From: Lachnospiraceae bacterium
GTDB lineage: Bacteria > Bacillota > Clostridia > Lachnospirales > Lachnospiraceae
Assembly (NCBI GenBank): GCA_024687745.1
Contig: JAILEM010000152.1
Location: forward strand, 1-64,000
Length of the DNA stretch: 64,000 bases
Reading direction: 5' to 3'
The position numbers and the translations under genes were made by a program. Below are positions 55,571-64,000 of the stretch, piece after piece. The notes under the pieces are model-generated. The model did no database searches. It saw only the letters and a program-made list of their open reading frames with translations, and had not been told where the DNA came from. Position 1 is the stretch's first letter. Every line of letters starts with the position of its first letter.

Positions 55571-55948
55571 TTATTCAGACTTATCGTCTTCCTTGTCTGA
55601 ATCCTTATCAAGATCCTTAAACTCAAAATCATCGGTCTTTACGTCATCCTTAACAAGCCCGACTCCGTCAGCTTCCTCCTGCTTACGCTCTTTTTCCTCT
55701 TCTGCAGCCTGGTCGATCTTATCCTTTATGGATGATTTCATTTTGTCGGCTTCAGCAGCATTTTTATTTAATGGCACATATTCCCTTGAAGGCATCTCGT
55801 CAAAGAATTTCTTTAAATCACTTTCCTTATTACCTGCTGCATCCTCGGGTTCGTTAACTTCATCACGTAAAAAGAAGTAGTATATTCCCGCACAAGCGGC
55901 TCCGGCTATCGTTGCAAATGCGAGAATCTTGCCAAATTTACCAGCCAT
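55571..55948 (-). CDS. Small membrane-anchored acidic protein
   Basis: A 125-residue protein with an N-terminal hydrophobic helix (about 6-26, ILAFATIAGAACAGIYYFFL) and a strongly acidic, helical tail rich in Asp, Lys and Glu (about 30-125). It resembles YtxH/DUF-like stress-associated envelope proteins only in architecture; I cannot name the family. GAGGAGG ribosome binding site. Single gene. Confidence 0.68.
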   Translation of the reverse strand: MAGKFGKILAFATIAGAACAGIYYFFLRDEVNEPEDAAGNKESDLKKFFDEMPSREYVPLNKNAAEADKMKSSIKDKIDQAAEEEKERKQEEADGVGLVKDDVKTDDFEFKDLDKDSDKEDDKSE

Positions 55949-56126
55949 TTATAGTTCCTCCTCGTTTTGTTTCTTTTATCTCTGTTTGTTAATGAGTTTC
56001 TTAAATTCTAATATCTTTTTGATAAAATAGCAAGTGAAAGGTTTATGAAAGGTTAATGAAAGCTTTATAAAGATAATACACTCCTTTTTTCGCTTTTTAT
56101 GATAGAATTAAACGGGAAAAAGGAAA

Positions 56127-57230
56127 ATGCAAAGAATTGACAGAGAATACAGGCTTATGAAGAAAACGATAACATACTTGATAATACTGGCAGTCTTTAT
56201 CCTGACAGCTCTCTCAGGATGCGGAAAAAAGAAGACAGAAATAGTTCTTACCACCGAATTTGAGGAGGGAGAGATTTTCCGGATAGAGACGTCCTCATGC
56301 TATGATTATGAGGCACTTGTTTATATGGTCAATTCCGAGAACGGATACAGTGAGCTCTTCGGGGATCGGATATGGCAGGCTGAGCTTGAAGACGGTTCCA
56401 CGGTACAGGAAAGATATAAGGATACGATACTTGCAAGGCTTGCCCAGATAAAGGTCATGAACCTTATGGCGCAGGAGAGAAAGATATCCTTGGATGAGGA
56501 AACCGATAACAAGGTAAGGACAGCGGCCAGAGTTTATATGGACGGCTTAAGCGAGGCTGAAAAGGAGATCATGAAGATCGATGAGGAGAAGGTATACGGG
56601 ATGTACAGAGAATATGCCATTGCCGATCTTCTCTACCATTCCATTACCGATGAGGTGAATCCCGAAATAAGTGATGATGCCGCAAGGACGATAACAGTAG
56701 GGAGTATTCTTGTAAAGACCTCGGCAATGGACAGTAACGGAAAACTGGTGCCGTATTCCGACGATGAAAAGCTAAAGGCCTATGAAAGAGCATTGGAGAT
56801 CAAAAAAAAGATAGATGAGGGAACGGAATTTGATGTTCTTGCCGACAGCTATTATAACGAGGATGAAGAGAGTGAATACAGCTTCGGCAGGGGAGTTATG
56901 CCCTATGCACTTGAAAGCGCCGCTTTTAATCTCGCAAACGGAGAGATTAGCGATATAATAGAGACCGAATACGGTTATCATATAATCAAATGCCGTTCTT
57001 CATTTAACAAGGAAGAGACCGAAAAGAACAAGTTAAATATCGTAAAGGAAAAAAAGCAGGAGGCGTTCAATGCTGCTTATAAGGAATATGTAACTGAGCT
57101 TAAATCAAATCTTAATGAGCCGCTTTGGCTGTCGCTGTCCTATACCAAAACAGACGAGATAAAGACGACCAATTTCTTCGACCTTTATGATTCGTACTTT
57201 ACGGTAGTGGAGGGCGGAGCAATAACGTAG
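56127..57230 (+). CDS. PrsA/PpiC-type foldase lipoprotein
   Basis: A 367-residue peptidyl-prolyl isomerase for exported proteins. The signal peptide has lipobox LSGC with Cys32, then a helical SurA/PrsA-type N-domain (about 55-190) and a parvulin rotamase domain (about 192-290) containing VGSILVKTSAM, FDVLADSYYNEDEES, GRGVMPYALESAAFNL and EYGYHIIKC. The tail (about 300-367) is non-catalytic. A start at ATG 56157 would shorten the signal by 10 residues (Cys22) and may be the true one; neither has a strong SD. Membrane-anchored outside. Confidence 0.87.
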   Translation: MQRIDREYRLMKKTITYLIILAVFILTALSGCGKKKTEIVLTTEFEEGEIFRIETSSCYDYEALVYMVNSENGYSELFGDRIWQAELEDGSTVQERYKDTILARLAQIKVMNLMAQERKISLDEETDNKVRTAARVYMDGLSEAEKEIMKIDEEKVYGMYREYAIADLLYHSITDEVNPEISDDAARTITVGSILVKTSAMDSNGKLVPYSDDEKLKAYERALEIKKKIDEGTEFDVLADSYYNEDEESEYSFGRGVMPYALESAAFNLANGEISDIIETEYGYHIIKCRSSFNKEETEKNKLNIVKEKKQEAFNAAYKEYVTELKSNLNEPLWLSLSYTKTDEIKTTNFFDLYDSYFTVVEGGAIT

Positions 57231-57298
57231 GAAAATAATAAAGGAATAAAGCCTGAGGCTTAAGGGCAGTACTTAAAGAAGAACGAGGGGAGAGACTT

Positions 57299-57901
57299 AT
57301 GATGAGGGAAAAAAGAAAAATCAGGGTATCGTATAATTCACCGGTCATATTAAACTTTGTGATGGTATCGCTTATCGTACTGATAGCAGGCTATATAAGC
57401 GGCGGAGCGATAACCAGGACCTTATTTATGACCTACAGATCATCGCTTTTAAATCCGCTTACCTTTATAAGGCTTTTCACCCATGTGCTCGGACACAGCA
57501 GCTGGTTACATTTTATCGGGAATGCTTCCTATCTTTTGCTCCTTGGGCCCATGCTTGAGGAAAAGTACGGATCGGGGATGATAATAAGGATAATGGCAGT
57601 CACTGCTTTGGCGACAGGTATCGTAAACAGTATTTTCTCTGCCAATACGGCTTTATGCGGAGCGAGCGGGGTCGTATTTGCCTTTATCGTGCTAGCCTCC
57701 TTCACAGGCTTTAATTCGGGGGAGATCCCCCTTACCTTTATCCTTGTGGCGGTGATCTACATCGGACAGCAGCTGTATGAGGGACTCATAGTTTCCGATG
57801 ATATATCAAATACCGCGCATATAGTCGGAGGTATCGTGGGAGCGGTGATAGGTTATGCCTTCAACAAAAGGGAAGCTGAGGATGAGATAGATATCATTTA
57901 G
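57299..57901 (+). CDS. Rhomboid family intramembrane serine protease
   Basis: A 200-residue, six-helix membrane protease. The active-site GASG with Ser123 and the partner His174 in NTAHIVGG are intact; the structural HFIGN motif is at 71-75. It cleaves membrane proteins within the bilayer; substrate unknown. It follows the foldase by about 68 bases. Its terminator may be the CIRCE palindrome at 57926-57952. Confidence 0.92.
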   Translation: MMREKRKIRVSYNSPVILNFVMVSLIVLIAGYISGGAITRTLFMTYRSSLLNPLTFIRLFTHVLGHSSWLHFIGNASYLLLLGPMLEEKYGSGMIIRIMAVTALATGIVNSIFSANTALCGASGVVFAFIVLASFTGFNSGEIPLTFILVAVIYIGQQLYEGLIVSDDISNTAHIVGGIVGAVIGYAFNKREAEDEIDII

Positions 57902-57925
57902 GAATGTTTGATATGAAGAGTTTTG

Positions 57926-57952
57926 TTAGCACTCATTTTAAATGAGTGCTAA
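57926..57952. promoter_or_regulatory. CIRCE element (HrcA operator) of htpG, perfect 27-bp palindrome
   Basis: TTAGCACTC (57926-57934), spacer ATTTTAAAT, GAGTGCTAA (57944-57952). Even the spacer is palindromic, so a 12-bp stem with a TTA loop can form. A run of T follows, which could also terminate rhomboid transcription. Confidence 0.95.
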
Positions 57953-57959
57953 TTTTTTC

Positions 57960-57988
57960 TTGACTTATCATTTTACCTGTATTAATAT
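57960..57988 (+). promoter_or_regulatory. Sigma-A promoter of htpG
   Basis: TTGACT (57960-57965), 17-base spacer, TAATAT (57983-57988), 8 bases after the CIRCE right arm. HrcA binding would lie upstream of the -35 here, unlike at hsp20. Confidence 0.75.
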
Positions 57989-58024
57989 TTCTAAATAAAG
58001 GATTAAGTCAAAGGAGTGATACAA

Positions 58025-60127
58025 ATGTCAAAAAAAGGTAACTTATCGATAAATAGCGATAATATTTTCCCTATTATCAAGAAATGGCTCTATTCCGATC
58101 ACGATATCTTCGTACGTGAGATGATATCAAACGGATGCGATGCCATAACAAAGCTTAAGAAACTCGATATGATCGGGGAATATTCCTATCCGGATGATTT
58201 TGAAAACAAGATCACGGTTATAGTAAATCCCAAGGAAAAAACCCTGAAATTCATCGATACCGGTTTGGGAATGGATGCCGATGAGGTGGAGGAGTACATT
58301 ACCCAGATAGCTTTTTCGGGAGCTACTGCTTTCCTTGAGAAGTATAAGGATAAGACTAACGAGGACCAGATCATAGGTCATTTCGGTCTCGGATTCTATT
58401 CGGCCTTCATGGTTGCCGATGAAGTACATATCGACACCTTATCCTATAAAAAGGATGCAAAACCGGTACACTGGGAGTGTGACGGTGGTACGGAATATAC
58501 CCTGGATGAGGGTGATAAAAAGGAACCCGGAACAGAGATAACACTGTTTCTTTCGGATGAGTCGGTTGAATTTTCAAATGAGTACAGGGCAAGAGAGGTG
58601 ATAAAAAAGTACTGCAGCTTCATGCCATACCCCATCTATCTTGAAAAGGCCGATGCAGAACCTGAATATGAGACTATAGATGCTTCCGAAAAAACCGATA
58701 AGGACACGGTAATAGAAACAATCCATGAGGAAGCAAAATACGAAGAAAAGGAAAAGGAGGACGGAACCAAAGAAAAGGTAGAGGTTTCTCCGGCAAAGGA
58801 TAAGGTTAAGATATTAAAAAGACCTGTTCCCCTTAATGATACAAAGCCTCTTTGGGCAAAGCATCCAAATGACTGCAGCAGGGAGGAATACCTTGAGTTC
58901 TATCGTAAGGTATTCATGGATTATAAGGAGCCCCTGTTCTGGATACATCTGAATATGGATTATCCTTTTAACCTTAAGGGTATCCTTTATTTCCCCAAGA
59001 TCAACATGGAATATGAATCGATCGAGGGAACAATAAAATTATATAACAATCAGGTATTTATAGCAGATAACATCAAGGAGGTCATACCGGAATTCCTCAT
59101 GCTGTTAAAGGGTGTCATCGACTGTCCTGATCTTCCTCTGAATGTTTCAAGGTCGGCTCTTCAGAATGACGGGTTTGTCAAGAAGATCTCCGATTATATC
59201 TCCAAGAAGGTTGCGGACAAGCTTTCGGGGATGTGCAAGACGGATAAGGAGGAATACGAGAAGTATTGGGATGATATCAGTCCTTTCATCAAATTCGGAT
59301 GTCTTAAGGATGATAAATTCTGCGATAAGATGACAGACTATATCCTCTTTAAGAACCTTGAGGATAAATATCTGACTCTTCCCGAATGCTTAGAGCTCGA
59401 TAAGAAGAAAAAAGAAGAAGCTGTTGATGAAAACGGTGATAAGGTAGAAGCCGAAGTGGTGGATGAGGATGAGAAGGATGTAGGAGATGAGGCAGAGGGT
59501 GATGAAAAGAAGATAAGAAAGACTATATACTACGTCACCGATCCCATACAGCAGTCACAGTATATCAACATGTTTAAGGAAAACGGTATGGATGCCGTTA
59601 TTCTTACACATAACATCGATCAGGCCTTCATATCCCAGCTTGAATCCAAGAATGAGGACATCAGATTTATGAGGATAGATGCTGATGTTACGGAATCCGC
59701 CAGGGATGAGACTAAGGAGGAGGATGAGGATAAGCTTAAAGAAACCGCGGATAAGCTTACAGGGATATTCAGGAAGGCTCTTGAAAAGGATAAGCTTGAG
59801 GTTAAGGTAGTAAGGCTTAAGAATGAAAATATCTCCTCCATGCTTACCGTATCGGAAGAAAGCCGCCGTATGATGGATATGATGAAGATGTATTCGGCTA
59901 ACGGAATGGACATGGGAATGTTTGGAGAAGAGAGCAATACCCTTATCCTCAATGCCAATAACAAGCTTGTGCAGTATATCCTTGATAATGAGGAAGCAGA
60001 GCATGTTCCTGTCTTCTGCAGACAGCTTTATGATCTTGCGGTTATCGCAAATAAGCCTTTATCTCCTGAGGCAATGACCGATTTTGTCAAAAGAAGTAAC
60101 GAGATAATGATGCTCCTTGCAAAGTAA
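58025..60127 (+). CDS. htpG: Molecular chaperone HtpG (Hsp90)
   Basis: A 700-residue dimeric Hsp90 chaperone. The N-terminal ATPase domain (about 1-225) shows the GHKL motifs EMISNGCDAITKL (about 35-47), IDTGLGMDADE (about 76-86) and GHFGLGFYSAFMVAD (about 118-132). The middle domain and C-terminal dimerisation domain follow. Two acidic charged inserts (about 225-265 and about 455-500) lengthen it relative to E. coli HtpG (624). ATG 58025 has AAAGGAG 9 bases upstream; GTG 58016 is too close to it. It is a CIRCE-controlled single gene. Confidence 0.96.
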   Translation: MSKKGNLSINSDNIFPIIKKWLYSDHDIFVREMISNGCDAITKLKKLDMIGEYSYPDDFENKITVIVNPKEKTLKFIDTGLGMDADEVEEYITQIAFSGATAFLEKYKDKTNEDQIIGHFGLGFYSAFMVADEVHIDTLSYKKDAKPVHWECDGGTEYTLDEGDKKEPGTEITLFLSDESVEFSNEYRAREVIKKYCSFMPYPIYLEKADAEPEYETIDASEKTDKDTVIETIHEEAKYEEKEKEDGTKEKVEVSPAKDKVKILKRPVPLNDTKPLWAKHPNDCSREEYLEFYRKVFMDYKEPLFWIHLNMDYPFNLKGILYFPKINMEYESIEGTIKLYNNQVFIADNIKEVIPEFLMLLKGVIDCPDLPLNVSRSALQNDGFVKKISDYISKKVADKLSGMCKTDKEEYEKYWDDISPFIKFGCLKDDKFCDKMTDYILFKNLEDKYLTLPECLELDKKKKEEAVDENGDKVEAEVVDEDEKDVGDEAEGDEKKIRKTIYYVTDPIQQSQYINMFKENGMDAVILTHNIDQAFISQLESKNEDIRFMRIDADVTESARDETKEEDEDKLKETADKLTGIFRKALEKDKLEVKVVRLKNENISSMLTVSEESRRMMDMMKMYSANGMDMGMFGEESNTLILNANNKLVQYILDNEEAEHVPVFCRQLYDLAVIANKPLSPEAMTDFVKRSNEIMMLLAK

Positions 60128-60166
60128 GGATATTGTTCTCTTACACATACGGTTAAGGAGTTGGAC

Positions 60167-60195
60167 TTGACAACCGGCTCTTATAAGTGTAAGAT
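60167..60195 (+). promoter_or_regulatory. Sigma-A promoter of the 77-residue gene
   Basis: TTGACA (60167-60172), 17-base spacer, TAAGAT (60190-60195). A CGGGAA/TTCCCG inverted repeat lies in the leader (about 60223-60237). Confidence 0.75.
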
Positions 60196-60272
60196 GGCAC
60201 AAATATTCATATATACGATATACGGGAACTATTCCCGATAATCTGACGTTTACAGAGAAAGGAGATATATAG

Positions 60273-60506
60273 ATGAAAGTACAGAATATTAAAGATGTTA
60301 ACAGATTTTTCGAGGTTGTAAATGAGTGTAAAGGCAGGATAGAGCTTGTAACGGACGAAGGCGACAGACTTAACCTTAAGTCAAAGCTTACACAGTATGT
60401 TGCACTTGCAAATGTATTCTCAGACGGAACCATCAAGGAGATAGAGCTGGTGGCATATAATTCCGACGATGTTATGAAGCTTTCAAATTACATGATGAAT
60501 CAGTAA
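60273..60506 (+). CDS. Small conserved protein, 77 residues
   Basis: A 77-residue soluble protein I believe is widespread in Lachnospiraceae, with a simple beta-alpha layout (MKVQNIKDVNRFFEVVNECK; RIELVTDEGDRLNLK; ALANVFSDGTIKEIELVAY). Length and fold pattern recall HPr-like proteins, but the active-site His15 is absent, so that identity is not supported. Strong AAAGGAG ribosome binding site, own promoter and terminator, so it is well expressed as a single gene. Function unknown. Confidence 0.75.
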   Translation: MKVQNIKDVNRFFEVVNECKGRIELVTDEGDRLNLKSKLTQYVALANVFSDGTIKEIELVAYNSDDVMKLSNYMMNQ

Positions 60507-60517
60507 TAACCAGTTAT

Positions 60518-60567
60518 TTACATTAAAAAAGGATCTCCGGTTTAGCGGAGATCCTTTTTTAATGTAA
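60518..60567. terminator. Perfect 22-bp bidirectional terminator
   Basis: The arms 60518-60539 and 60546-60567 are perfect inverted repeats around GTTTAG, each with a run of A or T. It separates the 77-residue gene and the class A PBP gene, both of which end here. Confidence 0.93.
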
Positions 60568-60589
60568 GGATATGATCTGATGCTTTGAA

Positions 60590-63328
60590 TTATTGAGGCA
60601 CGGCGTTAGGATCAAGAGTTGTTGCGGGCATCTGTGCCGCTGCCGCCGCCGCCGCTGCTGCCGCTGCGGCTTCTGCTGCCTGTTGCGCTGCCGCTGCCTC
60701 TGCTGCCTGCTGCATCGCAAGTGCTGCGGCTTCAAGTGCTGCCTGATCCATAGTTGGAGCCATTGTGATACCTGCCGCATTAGGATCCAGAGTTATGGGT
60801 GTAGTACCGTCTGCGTCGGTAGGTGCGATACCGTGTTCACAGTATTCCTGGACTGTTACAAGACCGGCTACCGCGTAAGGACAGCCTGCCGAAGCTATCT
60901 TACCCGTAGCGGAACATATAAAGGCTGTACTTCCCACAGCGGGAAGTGATACCGTTTTCGCTCCGTGAGGATGTCTGCTTCCGTCACATCCGCCTGTGGC
61001 ATTGTAGGTGGATTCATCCACAAGCTCCTGTGTGGGAGAACCTCCGCATGTACCGGTATATTTTAAACCTGACAGATTGCAGACAGTTGCTTTAATGATC
61101 CCGGGAGGCTGAACGAAGTCCTTATATTCAAGGTTTTCATGAACCCTTGACATTATGGCCTTCCACAGATTCTTTGCGATGTTCGTTTCGCCTGCGCTTC
61201 CGTTCATGTGAACATTGTTATCATAGCCTGCCCAGGTTGCGGCGGTATAATAGGGAGTATATCCGGAGAACCATACATCAACGTTACTGGAGGTCGTACC
61301 TGTTTTTCCGGCTATGGCCATGTTCCCGAAATTGACTCTTGCTCCGGTACCCTTTGTAACAACGTCCACCATAGCGCTGGTTAAGAGATAAGCTGTGGTT
61401 TCCTTTAATACCCTGCGCTGCTTGGGCTTATTTACGATAAGCTCATTGCCGTCGTGGTCAAGGATCTTTGTATAGAACATGGGTTTTGTGTAAAGACCGC
61501 CGTTTGCTATCGTTGCATAGGCATTTGTCAGTTCAAGGTTAGTAACACCGTCGGTAACACCACCTAAGGCAAGAGCCTGGGTGATATCGGAGGTGATCAT
61601 GCCGTTACTTTCGGTACGCTTTCTTATCAGTGTCGTAAATCCGAAGTTTAAAAGATAATCATATCCCAATTCGGGGGTGATGTCGGTTAAGGTCTTTACG
61701 GCAACTATATTGAGTGACTGCTCTATTCCGTATCTGAACGAGCAGAGCCCCTTGTATCCGCTGTACCAGTTCTTAACAGGAGTTCCGTTTTCATAGTTAA
61801 AGGGTTCATCTATCTGGGTAGAGGCTAAGGTATAGCCCTCATGGTCAAGTGCCGGAGCATAGGCTGCAAGAACCTTAAAACAGGAACCCGGCTGCCTCTT
61901 TGTATCAGTTGCCCTGTTAAGGGTAAGACTTGCCGACTTTATCCCTCTTCCGCCAACAAGTGCCACAACATGTCCGGTGGACTGCTCTATTATAGATATG
62001 GAGGTCTGTGGCTGAGGGGTCAGGGAAATGGATTCGGCTGCAAGTTCATATCCGGGTTCTTCCACGTGGGCTTTAAATTCTGCTATTGCTTCATTTGCCT
62101 CCTCTTCGGAGGTAAATATCATGTTAAAGCTGTTCCCGCGCTGTTCCTTAAAGTAGTTTTCAACGTTCTGGGCGCTGAAATTGACGGGATCTCCGTTTCC
62201 ATCCAGATAGGAGAGCCTTATATCGAGGAAGAGTCTTGTCGCCTCAGGATAATTCTCGGTATTTGCAAATTCCTCATCACAGATCTTCTGGATACGGGGA
62301 TCCTGAGTCGTAAAGATGCTGAGTCCTCCGCTGTAGAGAGAGTTATATGCCTGGGCATATGAGTATCCGAGCTGCTCCTGCAGATCGGTTATGACCTGTT
62401 CCGTAAGCTCATCCACGAAATAGGAGTATATGGTATTCTTTTCGGTGGTCTCATCTATCTTTTTGATCCTGTCATATACATTATCGGCCAGTGCGTCATC
62501 ATATTCTGTCTGGGTGATATAGCCCTGTTCGAACATTTTCCTGAGAACCTCGGCCCTTCTTATGGCGTTGTTGTCGGGATGGGATATGGGATTCCATCTT
62601 GAGGGATTCTGGGTTATACAGGCTATTACGGCGGATTCGGAGATCGTTAACTGGCTTGCGGGCTTTCCGAAGTATCTGTTGGATGCCGCCTGGATACCGA
62701 GAGTTCCCTGCCCTAAGTTTATGGTATTTAAATAGTTTTCAAGGATGGTGTCCTTGTCCATGTACTTTTCAAGCTGTACGGCGCAGTACTGCTCCTGGAA
62801 TTTTCTCTTGAACTTATCTATTATGGAGGATTCCTCTGTCCAGGTGATGAACACGTTATTTTTGAGAAGCTGCTGTGTTATGGTGGAAGCACCCTGTGAA
62901 AGATCGCCGGTGGTGAGTGCGACCACGCCGGCACGCATTATACCGTAGATATCTATTCCGTTGTGGGTTCTGAATCGCTCATCCTCTATGGCTATGAAAG
63001 CATTCTGGGTATGCTCGGGTATCTTATCGAGGGTGACATATATACGGTTTGAGTTTTCGGCTATGAGCTTGGTGAGCTGATTACCCTCTGAATCATAAAC
63101 AGTTGTCGAAAACCCTGCGGGTGATACATCGACATTTGATACATCAGGTGCGGTGGCTATTACCCCCATAAAGGCGCCTATGGCTGCACTGACGCCGCAG
63201 ACGGCTACCGCTATGACCGCGATCACAACGATCTTAAAAGTGAAAACCCCGAAGAAGTTCCCAAATCTTGGCGTAATTGCGGCAAGCTCTCTCTTTCTTT
63301 TTTTTATTCCCGTACGACTGTAATTCAT
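60590..63328 (-). CDS. Class A penicillin-binding protein (PBP1A type)
   Basis: A 912-residue bifunctional cell-wall synthase. Membrane anchor at about 31-57. The GT51 glycosyltransferase domain (about 75-250) has Glu115 in IEDERF, and the transpeptidase domain (about 380-700) has the SxxK motif in PGSCFKVLA (about 478-486) and KTGTTS (about 671-676). A Cys-rich extension (about 750-850) with six Cys and a low-complexity Ala/Gln tail between two TLDPNA motifs (about 860-912) are appended. Strong GGTGGAG ribosome binding site before ATG 63328. Predicted to be on the outer face of the membrane. Confidence 0.95.
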   Translation of the reverse strand: MNYSRTGIKKRKRELAAITPRFGNFFGVFTFKIVVIAVIAVAVCGVSAAIGAFMGVIATAPDVSNVDVSPAGFSTTVYDSEGNQLTKLIAENSNRIYVTLDKIPEHTQNAFIAIEDERFRTHNGIDIYGIMRAGVVALTTGDLSQGASTITQQLLKNNVFITWTEESSIIDKFKRKFQEQYCAVQLEKYMDKDTILENYLNTINLGQGTLGIQAASNRYFGKPASQLTISESAVIACITQNPSRWNPISHPDNNAIRRAEVLRKMFEQGYITQTEYDDALADNVYDRIKKIDETTEKNTIYSYFVDELTEQVITDLQEQLGYSYAQAYNSLYSGGLSIFTTQDPRIQKICDEEFANTENYPEATRLFLDIRLSYLDGNGDPVNFSAQNVENYFKEQRGNSFNMIFTSEEEANEAIAEFKAHVEEPGYELAAESISLTPQPQTSISIIEQSTGHVVALVGGRGIKSASLTLNRATDTKRQPGSCFKVLAAYAPALDHEGYTLASTQIDEPFNYENGTPVKNWYSGYKGLCSFRYGIEQSLNIVAVKTLTDITPELGYDYLLNFGFTTLIRKRTESNGMITSDITQALALGGVTDGVTNLELTNAYATIANGGLYTKPMFYTKILDHDGNELIVNKPKQRRVLKETTAYLLTSAMVDVVTKGTGARVNFGNMAIAGKTGTTSSNVDVWFSGYTPYYTAATWAGYDNNVHMNGSAGETNIAKNLWKAIMSRVHENLEYKDFVQPPGIIKATVCNLSGLKYTGTCGGSPTQELVDESTYNATGGCDGSRHPHGAKTVSLPAVGSTAFICSATGKIASAGCPYAVAGLVTVQEYCEHGIAPTDADGTTPITLDPNAAGITMAPTMDQAALEAAALAMQQAAEAAAAQQAAEAAAAAAAAAAAAQMPATTLDPNAVPQ
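60597..60800 (-). repeat. Ala/Gln-rich low-complexity 3' end of the PBP gene
   Basis: The stretch 60628-60735 is built of GCNGCNGCN codons on the minus strand, encoding runs of Ala with Gln/Glu, flanked by two copies of a TLDPNA-coding segment. It is prone to slippage. Confidence 0.75.
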
Positions 63329-63546
63329 AGCTCCACCTTTTTCATTAAAGAAACTGTTATTATCCTAAAATGTTCTTATTACTTTAAGCTCTCTAAATTA
63401 GTTAATTATAGCAAAATTATACTGATTATGCTATCCTTTTTTGTAAAGAGGGAATGGATGATATGTGAAAAACCGATAAACCGTATAAGGGAAGCCCTTG
63501 ACAACAGATACCGGTTTTTGGAAGAGAGAAGAGATCGGGGGAAGAA

Positions 63547-64000
63547 ATGGATACATATAAGACTATCGCTTCAGAGAGCGTGGGAGAATATGAGGTAAAA
63601 AGATCAAGGTTCATAGCAACACTCAGACCGGTTAAAAGCCAGGAGGAGGCTGTGGATTTTATTAATGAGATGAAGAAGAAATACTGGGATGCAAGGCATA
63701 ACTGTTCAGCTTATGTGATAGGAGACAGGGGAGAGATCACAAGATGCAGTGATGACGGGGAACCCCCGGGTACAGCCGGAAGACCTATGCTCGAGGTTTT
63801 ACTTAACGAAGGGTTATCAAATGTATGTGTGGTAGTCACAAGGTATTTCGGGGGAGTCCTGCTTGGGACCGGAGGCCTTGTAAGAGCTTACCGGCAGTCC
63901 TTAAAGGAAGGGATAAGGAATGCAAGGATAGAGACCGTAAGAGAGTGCTTTAGCTGTGAACTCAAGTCTGACTATACTCTTGCGGGAAAGCTTAAATATC
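63547..64000 (+). CDS. YigZ/IMPACT family protein, 3'-truncated by the window end
   Basis: The first 151 residues of a roughly 210-residue protein. RFIATLRPVKSQEEAVDFIN, WDARHNCSAYVIGD and the RCSDDGEPPGTAGRPML signature (about 59-75), with the TRYFGGVLLGTGGLVRAY stretch (about 99-116), identify the YigZ family (UPF0029/IMPACT N-domain). The family is linked to ribosome-associated stress or translation control, with function still unclear. ATG 63547 has GGGGGA just ahead. It has its own promoter-like AT-rich region (63409-63435). Confidence 0.9.
   Translation, partial: MDTYKTIASESVGEYEVKRSRFIATLRPVKSQEEAVDFINEMKKKYWDARHNCSAYVIGDRGEITRCSDDGEPPGTAGRPMLEVLLNEGLSNVCVVVTRYFGGVLLGTGGLVRAYRQSLKEGIRNARIETVRECFSCELKSDYTLAGKLKY

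Noticed and set aside
60273..60506. HPr-type phosphocarrier
   Set aside because: Size and layout are similar but there is no active-site His or Ser46 motif.
63428..63598. 56-codon ORF ahead of and overlapping the YigZ gene
   Set aside because: It starts inside a -10-like region (TATGCT), overlaps the YigZ start in another frame, and has no SD.
1..64000. CRISPR arrays, IS elements, prophage, tRNA or rRNA genes
   Set aside because: I saw no regularly spaced repeats with unique spacers, no transposase or integrase motifs and no tRNA cloverleaf.

Overview
The window looks like a chromosomal segment of a motile, anaerobic, low-to-moderate GC Firmicute, most probably a Lachnospiraceae member close to Butyrivibrio or its relatives. 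This is inferred from sequence and is not a database match. The pointers are strong AGGAGG-type ribosome binding sites, CIRCE (HrcA) operators, two promoters resembling the flagellar sigma-28 class, several Lachnospiraceae-type families (DUF1836, DUF6033, DUF6320, FatA-type thioesterase) and NHLM-type peptide export ABC transporters. I see no rRNA, tRNA, CRISPR array, insertion sequence or prophage; nearly all of the window is densely coding.

Layout. 1-5 kb: the 3' end of an Ala/Thr-rich surface protein, a small gene behind a sigma-28-like promoter, an acyl-ACP thioesterase and an M18 aminopeptidase. 4.2-5.6 kb (minus): an ECF-like sigma factor, a 63-residue leader-like peptide and DUF1836. 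5.8-8 kb: DegV, a patatin-like phospholipase and a stand-alone double-glycine leader peptide gene. 8-11 kb (minus): a 965-residue MscS channel with two extracytoplasmic sensor-like regions. 11-17.9 kb: a PLP decarboxylase, then a compact export cassette (short membrane-fusion protein, C39-peptidase ABC exporter, second ABC exporter, RsbW-like ATP-binding protein). 17.9-25.2 kb: TcdA, serine acetyltransferase, an NAD-dependent epimerase, a sigma-28-like promoter with DUF6033, a chemoreceptor and a nucleotide-sugar dehydrogenase. 25.2-28.4 kb: CIRCE-controlled Hsp20, then an FGGY pentulokinase and AraD. 28.4-33.7 kb: two small unknown genes, a block of alpha/beta hydrolase, acyltransferase and DUF6320, a second MscS and a ZIP transporter. 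34-48 kb: a GGDEF protein, ClpB with a degenerate CIRCE, then a sugar-uptake locus (AraC, solute-binding lipoprotein, two permeases, GH2 beta-galactosidase, second AraC) and a second GGDEF protein. 48-57.9 kb: ValS, a minus-strand operon of an unusual PurF, a 63-residue protein and a zinc-ribbon/TPR protein, a GT39-like membrane protein, a PrsA-like foldase and rhomboid. 57.9-64 kb: CIRCE-controlled HtpG, a small conserved gene, a class A PBP and the start of a YigZ/IMPACT gene.

How the genes work together. Three chaperone genes (hsp20, clpB, htpG) each have a CIRCE or CIRCE-like element near a sigma-A-like promoter, forming a local HrcA regulon. The AraC/ABC/beta-galactosidase block is a galactoside import and hydrolysis locus; two identical 17-bp direct repeats spaced 21 bp apart lie just before the solute-binding protein promoter. 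The best candidate for something under-described is the pair of transporters of bacteriocin-export type that have an RsbW-like partner but no adjacent precursor or modification enzyme. Two orphan peptides with leader-like motifs lie 5-8 kb away. The PurF homologue that lacks its glutaminase cysteine and the sensor-fused MscS are also worth checking.
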